Origin: Ruthenibacterium sp.
Lineage (GTDB): Bacteria > Bacillota > Clostridia > Oscillospirales > Ruminococcaceae
Assembly (NCBI GenBank): GCA_020025255.1
Contig: JAHHSK010000068.1
Location: forward strand, 1 to 9,991
Length of the DNA: 9,991 nt
Reading direction: 5' to 3'
Positions within the stretch are counted from its first letter, which is position 1. Each line of letters begins with the position of its first letter. The position numbers and the translations under genes were made by a program. Under the pieces are notes generated by a model that saw only the letters and a program-made list of their open reading frames with translations, ran no database searches and had not been told where the DNA came from. Of this stretch, positions 7,368 through 9,991 are shown piece by piece.

Positions 7368-7396
7368 AGTGTATCGAATACAGAATCCTTTTTCAA
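7368..7396 (-). promoter_or_regulatory. candidate promoter of the transporter operon
   Basis: TTGAAA (7396-7391) and TACACT (7373-7368) are separated by exactly 17 bases on the minus strand; the -35 matches consensus at five of six positions and the -10 at four of six including the key A and final T. Start of transcription would be near 7361, giving an approximately 117-base leader before the lipoprotein. A weak -10 fits activator dependence on the adjacent AraC-type regulator. Confidence 0.42.
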
Positions 7397-7489
7397 TTCC
7401 CAATCTGTTGCAAAGGCTTCATTTTGTTGGGAAAATGCAATGCACAATACAAAAAAAGACAAATTGATGGGTGGGTAACAAAATGAAGC

Positions 7490-7517
7490 TTGACATGGGG
7501 CTTATTCACGGCATAAT
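7490..7517 (+). promoter_or_regulatory. plus-strand sigma-A promoter-like sequence pointing into the regulator gene
   Basis: TTGACA (7490-7495) and CATAAT (7512-7517) are separated by 16 bases, a near-consensus promoter on the plus strand. Transcription would begin near 7524, at the base of the terminator hairpin, and run antisense to the 3' end of the AraC-type gene. No plus-strand gene follows. It may be fortuitous in an AT-rich spacer or drive an antisense RNA. Confidence 0.35.
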
Positions 7518-7557
7518 TAAAAAAAGCGGAACACAGCATAAAAAGCTGTGCTCCGCA
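7516..7557 (-). terminator. intrinsic terminator of the AraC-type regulator gene
   Basis: The arms 7526-7537 and 7545-7556 pair at 11 of 12 positions (one A-C mismatch) around a seven-base loop. On the minus strand a run of seven T follows the stem (7525-7519). It begins about 20 bases after the stop codon at 7576 and separates the regulator from the transporter operon, which therefore has its own promoter. Confidence 0.88.
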
Positions 7558-7575
7558 AAAAACCGGAATGCCGGA

Positions 7576-9765
7576 TCAGAAAAGATTCTTTTTTCGATAT
7601 TCGTTGGGAGAAAGACCGGTGAATTTTTTGAACTGGCGCAGGAACGTATTGCTGTTTTCGATGCCAACCTGCGGCCCGATATCGGCAATGCGGATATCGG
7701 GATCATGCAGCAGATCGATCGCTTTGCGCATGCGCAGACTGCCAATGGCATCGCTCAGGTTCATTTGGGTCTTGCTTTTGAAATAGGAACTCAGATGACT
7801 GCGTGAAACATGAAGCGCCTGTGCCATTTCCTCAATGGAAAATTCGCGGGAAAAATTGATTCCGATATAATCATATGCCTTTTGCAGCAGCGGGTCATCC
7901 ATAGCGTAAGTATCCATTCCCGCACAAAGAGATTCAATAAAGCGATTCACGACCTGAACATAATCTTCAAACATGGCGCAGTGATTGAGCTGTTCATAAA
8001 TATTGCTGGCGGAGGAAAGCTGTTCGGAACGCATCCCCGTAAGGGCAAGGGCGTACACCGCCGTATTTACGACCGAAATACACAGCAGGATGAATTGAGC
8101 GCGGCTTGTGCCGGCATCGCGGTTTTCAAGCAGGATGCTGCGCGCATAATCTGCGGCATCCTGCGGGCAGCCCGCAACGATCAGACTGCGCAGATGTGCC
8201 TGAGCGGACAGAGAAAACTGGTAGTGCTTTACACTGGATGACGAAACCGGCAGGCGCAGCAGTTGGGAGGAATCCTGCACAAGAGCATATTGCTCGGCGT
8301 CCAGCAGCTGCGAATACAGTTTGGAAAGATCATCAGACGATTGAGTTGGGACGCTTTGGATCACGGTGAAAAAAGCGTGCTCTTTTTCATTTTCCAGCTG
8401 CGTCATAAAGCGGGAAAGGGTTTCGTCCATGCTGCCGGTGCTGGGCACAGCACTTACGCGGGCGATGAAGCGTCCGGGGTCCAGTTGGAATACAAGCGTG
8501 GAATCGAACAGGGACTTGAGGGAAAGCTCCAGAAGTTCCTGCAGCTGGCGTTCCAAAGCGCACACCGGCATAGAGCAAAGCGTGCCGATATCGCTTCGAT
8601 AATGGATGCGTATATACAAAAACGAAAAAACACCTTCGACCGGTTCGGCTGAACCGGTACGCACATAGATGTTTTTCAGCTGAAGCCGCAGGAAATATTC
8701 CGAAAGTTCACGGTCCTTCAAGGCAAGCTCCTGTGCCTGCCGGTGCTGGCGCTCCAAAATGGATTCGACTTCACGGCAGATATTCTGCGGGGTGGCATCC
8801 AAAGCGGAGGAATGCTGCTGGATCATGCGGAAAAGCTTATTGATCGGATCCAGCAGATGACGCAGGGAGGTAAGTGCTGCAAAAAGAATCAGGATCAGCG
8901 AACCAAAAGAAAGATATACAGTGAACCGCACGTTGCGCAGCAGCTGTTCCGTTGCGGCACTTTCCGGCAGATACTTCAGATAGATCAGCCCTTCGGAGGA
9001 AGGGCAGCGAAAAAGATGTCCGCGGAAGTCATCCGGCAGGGAATCGGCCTGTTCCAGAGAAGTGACCACCGGTGTGGCATCGGAAGAATACAAAAGAGAA
9101 CCCTCTGGGCTGAATATGGAAAAGCCCTTGGTCAGATAGGAATCGGCCTGCTTGCACAGGCTGCGGATATCCAAAAACAAAACGGAGAGCAAATTGCTGT
9201 TCCAATAGGACTTAAACGCAGTGGGCATCAAATCACAGGTATAATGAAGGCCGCTTGGGGAAAGCAAAGAAAATTCCGTTTCCGGATAAAAACGGCGGGA
9301 AAACGGTTCCTGCATCTGATCGAGCCAGAATTGGGAATCGAAGCCGGGTGCAACATAGCGCAGACGGGTTACATCTTCCGCCAGATAATAGCCGCCGTTA
9401 CTGATTGTGCCGGGACTGTTTTTGAAAAACACCACCCAGCCGGAAACGTGCGGTGCTGACTGCATGGCTTCGTTCATTTTAAGTGAAAATTCCGTAAAAT
9501 CATATCCATCCGGAGAACCGGAACGGCTGAGCAGGCGATAGATATTTGCATTGCGCAGCGATTGATATTGTGCATCAATGGCGGAAAGGGCATGATCCAA
9601 ATGAGAAGCTGCACTGCTAAGATGATGCGTATTGGTCACGATGATCTCTTTGCGCATTTCGCCCAGAAGATGCATGTAAGTAATAAGATGTACAGCAGAC
9701 AAAAGGGCGACTGTCAATGCAAAAACACTCAACAGCTTCACGTTGAAAGACAGCTTTTTCCACAT
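7576..9765 (-). CDS. membrane-bound AraC-family transcriptional regulator, YesN/two-transmembrane type
   Basis: A 729-residue one-component sensor-regulator. A first membrane helix (about 9-33) and a second (about 280-303) flank a roughly 245-residue extracytoplasmic sensing domain of the kind often classed as Cache-like. A HAMP-like, charged helical stretch follows (about 304-355), then a cytoplasmic linker domain (about 370-600). The C-terminal AraC DNA-binding domain spans 626-729, with a first helix-turn-helix in FSIEEMAQALHVSRSHLSSY (642-661) and a second in IADIGPQVGIENSNTFLRQF (693-712), ending in the family signature KKFTGLSPNEYRK (713-725). The ATG at 9765 is preceded by GGAGGTG eight bases upstream. 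Genes of this type normally sit beside LplABC-type transporters and activate them; here it is upstream, in the same direction, but separated by a terminator. It probably binds within 7258-7500. The inducing ligand, perhaps via the binding lipoprotein, is unknown. Confidence 0.93.
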   Translation of the reverse strand: MWKKLSFNVKLLSVFALTVALLSAVHLITYMHLLGEMRKEIIVTNTHHLSSAASHLDHALSAIDAQYQSLRNANIYRLLSRSGSPDGYDFTEFSLKMNEAMQSAPHVSGWVVFFKNSPGTISNGGYYLAEDVTRLRYVAPGFDSQFWLDQMQEPFSRRFYPETEFSLLSPSGLHYTCDLMPTAFKSYWNSNLLSVLFLDIRSLCKQADSYLTKGFSIFSPEGSLLYSSDATPVVTSLEQADSLPDDFRGHLFRCPSSEGLIYLKYLPESAATEQLLRNVRFTVYLSFGSLILILFAALTSLRHLLDPINKLFRMIQQHSSALDATPQNICREVESILERQHRQAQELALKDRELSEYFLRLQLKNIYVRTGSAEPVEGVFSFLYIRIHYRSDIGTLCSMPVCALERQLQELLELSLKSLFDSTLVFQLDPGRFIARVSAVPSTGSMDETLSRFMTQLENEKEHAFFTVIQSVPTQSSDDLSKLYSQLLDAEQYALVQDSSQLLRLPVSSSSVKHYQFSLSAQAHLRSLIVAGCPQDAADYARSILLENRDAGTSRAQFILLCISVVNTAVYALALTGMRSEQLSSASNIYEQLNHCAMFEDYVQVVNRFIESLCAGMDTYAMDDPLLQKAYDYIGINFSREFSIEEMAQALHVSRSHLSSYFKSKTQMNLSDAIGSLRMRKAIDLLHDPDIRIADIGPQVGIENSNTFLRQFKKFTGLSPNEYRKKNLF

Positions 9766-9799
9766 GTGAAGGGCACCTCCGGATTCTTGATTTGAAGGA

Positions 9800-9813
9800 A
9801 AGCAACGCTTTCA
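9800..9813 (-). promoter_or_regulatory. cre-like catabolite repression operator over the regulator's transcription start
   Basis: The minus strand reads TGAAAGCGTTGCTT, matching the first ten positions of the cre consensus TGWAARCGYTWNCW but poor at the end. It lies within the larger inverted repeat GAAAGC-AAC-GCTTTC (9798-9812). It overlaps the last base of the -10 and the predicted start near 9806, where bound CcpA would repress. CcpA itself is not in the window. Confidence 0.42.
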
Positions 9814-9841
9814 TTATTTCCCGAACGGAAGATTTTGTCAA
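9813..9841 (-). promoter_or_regulatory. sigma-A promoter of the AraC-type regulator gene
   Basis: TTGACA (9841-9836), a 17-base spacer and AATAAT (9818-9813) make a near-perfect housekeeping promoter on the minus strand. Transcription would start near 9806 and leave a leader of about 40 bases before the ATG at 9765. Its strength suggests the regulator is made well unless repressed through the overlapping cre-like site. Confidence 0.72.
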
Positions 9842-9886
9842 GCGCAAAACCGGAAACAAGCACCCAATACCCAATAGAGCGAAAAA

Positions 9887-9916
9887 CAGGAATGCACATT
9901 CTATGCGGTATTCCTG
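9887..9916. repeat. short inverted repeat in the divergent spacer
   Basis: CAGGAAT (9887-9893) and ATTCCTG (9910-9916) are exact inverted arms with a 16-base spacer, 25 bases upstream of the plus-strand ribosome binding site. It could be an operator or leader hairpin for the divergent gene. The arms are short enough to arise by chance. Confidence 0.25.
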
Positions 9917-9953
9917 CCGATGAAAAACTGCATGAAATATAGGAGGAAAGATC

Positions 9954-9991
9954 ATGATACGAATCAGCAATGCAAAACGAGTGACGAAAAC
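9954..9991 (+). CDS. start of a divergent gene, truncated by the window edge
   Basis: An ATG at 9954 follows AGGAGG (9941-9946) with seven bases between them, an ideal ribosome binding site on the plus strand. Only MIRISNAKRVTK is visible, too little to assign a family. It is transcribed away from the regulator, so the two genes share the spacer 9766-9953. I saw no convincing plus-strand promoter there. Confidence 0.6.
   Translation, partial: MIRISNAKRVTK

Noticed and set aside
7408..7420. Partial dyad TGCAAAGGCTTCA upstream of the operon promoter, considered as a cre site
   Set aside because: It is one base short of the cre spacing and lacks the central CG; at most it could be part of an activator site.
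8743..9459. Plus-strand open frame of 238 codons opposite the regulator
   Set aside because: It is antisense to the AraC-type gene, which has clear domains along the same stretch; no family features or start signal were seen.
9863..9876. Tandem 7-base repeat CCCAATA x2 in the divergent spacer
   Set aside because: Two copies of a short motif without a third copy or promoter context are likely chance.
9617..9970. Minus-strand open frame of 117 codons overlapping the regulator start
   Set aside because: It covers the regulator promoter and N-terminus in another frame and lacks a ribosome binding site.

Overview
This window looks like a carbohydrate-utilisation locus from a low-to-medium GC Firmicute, most likely a gut-type Clostridia (Oscillospiraceae-like). 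That guess rests on the LplABC-type lipoprotein/permease set, the large two-transmembrane YesN-type AraC regulator, strong AGGAGG ribosome binding sites, GTG and TTG starts, and compact gene spacing. It is not a taxonomic assignment. All complete genes lie on the minus strand, so the locus is transcribed from right to left.

Layout from right to left. At the far right edge (9954 onward) a plus-strand gene begins behind an excellent ribosome binding site and leaves the window after 12 codons. A 188-base divergent spacer follows, holding a near-consensus sigma-A promoter and an overlapping cre-like operator for the regulator. The membrane-bound AraC-family regulator (9765-7576) comes next and ends in a clear intrinsic terminator (7516-7557). 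A 331-base spacer then carries the candidate operon promoter, a 14-bp perfect palindrome and a plus-strand promoter-like sequence. The operon encodes, in order, a sugar-binding lipoprotein (7244-5631), a Gfo/Idh/MocA oxidoreductase (5537-4596), two CUT1 permeases (4580-3618 and 3600-2737), a NagB-family sugar-phosphate deaminase/isomerase (2709-1951) and a cytoplasmic GH20 hexosaminidase (1925-168). The last four gaps are only 15-27 bases. The gap after the lipoprotein gene is 93 bases and contains a 14-bp perfect stem-loop. A GC-rich hairpin lies downstream of the operon at 64-106.

Inferred function: the regulator probably senses an extracellular or envelope signal and activates the operon. 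The lipoprotein and permeases import an amino-sugar-containing oligosaccharide using an ATPase encoded elsewhere. The GH20 enzyme, which resembles the hexosaminidase D (HEXD) clade rather than classical secreted hexosaminidases, releases terminal HexNAc inside the cell, and the NagB-like enzyme acts on a hexosamine 6-phosphate. The oxidoreductase's role is unknown. No nagA deacetylase, sugar kinase or transport ATPase is present, so the pathway is incomplete within this window. No mobile element, CRISPR array, tRNA or rRNA was seen. The individual families are known; the less ordinary points are the HEXD-like GH20 paired with a NagB homologue carrying changed catalytic-relay residues, and the regulatory structures between genes.
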